Assembly: GCA_009845505.1 (NCBI GenBank)
Contig: VXZL01000162.1
Location: 1 to 16,191 of the forward strand
Length of the DNA: 16,191 nucleotides
Direction: 5' to 3'
From: Candidatus Poribacteria bacterium
GTDB taxonomy: Bacteria; Poribacteria; WGA-4E; WGA-3G
The position numbers were made by a program, and so were the translations under genes. Numbering within the stretch: the first letter of the stretch is position 1; each line of letters begins with the position of its first letter. Under the pieces are notes generated by a model that worked only from the letters and a program-made list of their open reading frames with translations, ran no database searches and had not been told where the DNA came from. Shown piece by piece: positions 14,730-16,191 of this stretch.

Positions 14730-16191
14730 CTATGCGACGGGTAACCGAATTTCAAAAGTCGTTCCTTCAGAACTCGTCTTAACAATACGAATGCTTCCGT
14801 GATGATATTCACGGATAATGCGTTGGACAACTGTCAATCCGAGTCCCCATCCGTGTGCCTTCGTAGACATCCCGGGTTCAAAGATTTTTCGCTGATTTTC
14901 GCGGGCGATGCCGCTTCCATTGTCGGCGTACCGTATGACAATATCGCCAGCGCGCTTATCGTGCGTCGCTTCAATCTCAATCCATCCATCCACTTTGTCC
15001 ATGGCATCCAATGAGTTACGAATCAGATTTTCAAACACCCAGTGTAACAACAGCGCATTTGCGAGGATGGTCGGTATTTTGTGTGGTATCAGTCGAATTC
15101 CAACACGTCGACTAATATGCGGTAGCCGTTTCTCAAAGTAGAGTCGAACTTCTTGAAAAATGTCATCCAAATGAACTTCAGTTTGAGGCGGTTGCGTGCC
15201 AATCATACCGAAGCGTGCGGTCGTTTTCTGCAATCGCTCCAGGTCGTTTTGCATACTTGTAGCAAGTTCAACGAGTGTCGGATCGGCTGTCTCCTTGCTC
15301 CGTTCATGTAAGAGCTCCGTCCACGCCAACAACGACGAAATCGGCGTTCCGAGTTGATGTGCAGTCTCCTTAGCCAAGCCCCCCCAAATTGCCGAGTGTT
15401 CATAAGACCTTATTCGTTGATAAACGAGGAAACAGACGACCCCGAAGGCTAACAGGATAATTGGGACGATGAAGGGTACTATTAACCCATAGTATGGCTT
15501 ACTCTCATAATAGAAGTAGCCGGTATGCCATTCAGGTGTCGTTTCAATCACAGAAGACGCCTGTGCGTTCTGAACGAAGATCTCCGCGCGTTCGCGTTCC
15601 TGCACAGTCGCTTTATCAACCGTAATCACATCACCCCATATCTGCCATTTCTGTGGGACACCGGTGGTATCGGTTATGACAAACGGTAGGTGCGTCATTT
15701 CACTGGGTGCGGCATCGCCATAATAAATATACCCTTTTAACTGCCTATCTTCAAGAAGCATCGGTATTTCACGCGGCGCATTTTTTTTCCGCATCCGTGC
15801 TAATGTCGACCGCAACAAGACACTTTCGTCTTCTGTTAACGAAATCCCTTGATTTTGGTTGACATGTATATCCAAATTGTCAATCTTGGCATCTAATTTT
15901 AAGTCAACACCTCGCGTGATTAAAACGTTCCCTTGTGTATCCGTGATAATAAACGAAAATGCGCGTGCCCGCCCTCCGGCAAACGACTTCTTGACAATCT
16001 CTATTAATTTTAATTGAAACTCCCGGTCCTCAACACTGGGGAGTTCCGCTGCCAGATCAGCAAAAATATCTATCTGGGCATCTATATCGGCGTTTAACTC
16101 TGAGATTTGCCGGTTGTAGTAGACAAATCCAAAGACCAGCATGCTGAGTCCAACAATGAAATAGACGAATATGAGTCGGGTGGTTGTATAC
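14730..16191 (-). CDS. Sensor histidine kinase, PorY-like (5' end outside the window)
   Basis: The frame stays open to the window edge, and the codons before the ATG at 16142 encode more hydrophobic residues (RLIFVYFIVGLS), so that ATG is internal to the first membrane helix and the start lies beyond base 16191. Residues are counted from that ATG. After the first membrane segment comes a sensor region of about 200 residues with two ITDxxG motifs (66-71 and 157-161), then a second membrane helix at 220-240. The phosphoacceptor is His262 in AKETAHQLGTPISSL, a box variant I associate with PorY and related Bacteroidota kinases. The ATPase domain has ENLIRNSLDAM (371-381), DNGSG (407-411), FEPGMSTK (421-428) and GWGLGL (431-436). 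It directly precedes the PorX-like regulator and is its likely partner. The signal sensed is unknown. Confidence 0.9.
   Translation of the reverse strand, partial: YTTTRLIFVYFIVGLSMLVFGFVYYNRQISELNADIDAQIDIFADLAAELPSVEDREFQLKLIEIVKKSFAGGRARAFSFIITDTQGNVLITRGVDLKLDAKIDNLDIHVNQNQGISLTEDESVLLRSTLARMRKKNAPREIPMLLEDRQLKGYIYYGDAAPSEMTHLPFVITDTTGVPQKWQIWGDVITVDKATVQERERAEIFVQNAQASSVIETTPEWHTGYFYYESKPYYGLIVPFIVPIILLAFGVVCFLVYQRIRSYEHSAIWGGLAKETAHQLGTPISSLLAWTELLHERSKETADPTLVELATSMQNDLERLQKTTARFGMIGTQPPQTEVHLDDIFQEVRLYFEKRLPHISRRVGIRLIPHKIPTILANALLLHWVFENLIRNSLDAMDKVDGWIEIEATHDKRAGDIVIRYADNGSGIARENQRKIFEPGMSTKAHGWGLGLTVVQRIIREYHHGSIRIVKTSSEGTTFEIRLPVA

Overview
The window looks like a chromosomal segment of a Gram-negative-type (diderm) bacterium of balanced base composition. 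The diderm call rests on two lipoprotein signal peptides, an OmpA-type peptidoglycan-associated domain and an inner-membrane sensor kinase. A very large TPR protein, DUF4398-type lipoproteins, a PorX-type regulator and short dispersed intergenic repeats around GCGYAGC remind me of uncultured lineages such as Candidatus Poribacteria. That assignment is inference from memory and not proven here.

Left part (+ strand, about 1-6223). A 5' region carries a nested palindromic element and a leader hairpin. It is followed by a 1568-residue membrane-anchored TPR protein that ends at two tandem intrinsic terminators. Next comes a class V aminotransferase that closely follows the alanine-glyoxylate aminotransferase (AGXT) family. 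Its stop codon lies inside a degenerate repeat copy.

Middle part (- strand, 10381 down to 6431). Four genes run in one direction: a small DUF4398-like lipoprotein, a larger lipoprotein with DUF4398-like repeats and a C-terminal OmpA domain (4-base overlap), a histidine-rich 95-residue protein of unknown function, and guaA (GMP synthase). guaA converges on the aminotransferase across about 200 bases of repeats.

Right part (- strand, 16191 down to 10666). A sensor histidine kinase, cut by the window edge, precedes a PorX-type response regulator (receiver plus PglZ phosphodiesterase domain). Then come an RNase E/G gene and the rplU-rpmA ribosomal operon, which ends in a clear terminator. rplU-rpmA has its own consensus -35/-10 promoter with a 17-base spacer.

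The most notable points are an in-frame TAG at codon 38 of an otherwise intact RNase E/G gene; adjacent PorY-like kinase and PorX-like regulator genes; an OmpA domain that has lost the peptidoglycan-binding Asp but kept the Arg; and a family of short repeats that touches gene ends and may carry a promoter. TAG is an ordinary stop here: it ends the aminotransferase, guaA, rpmA, the PorX-like gene and the kinase. I saw no tRNA, rRNA, CRISPR array, insertion sequence or phage gene.
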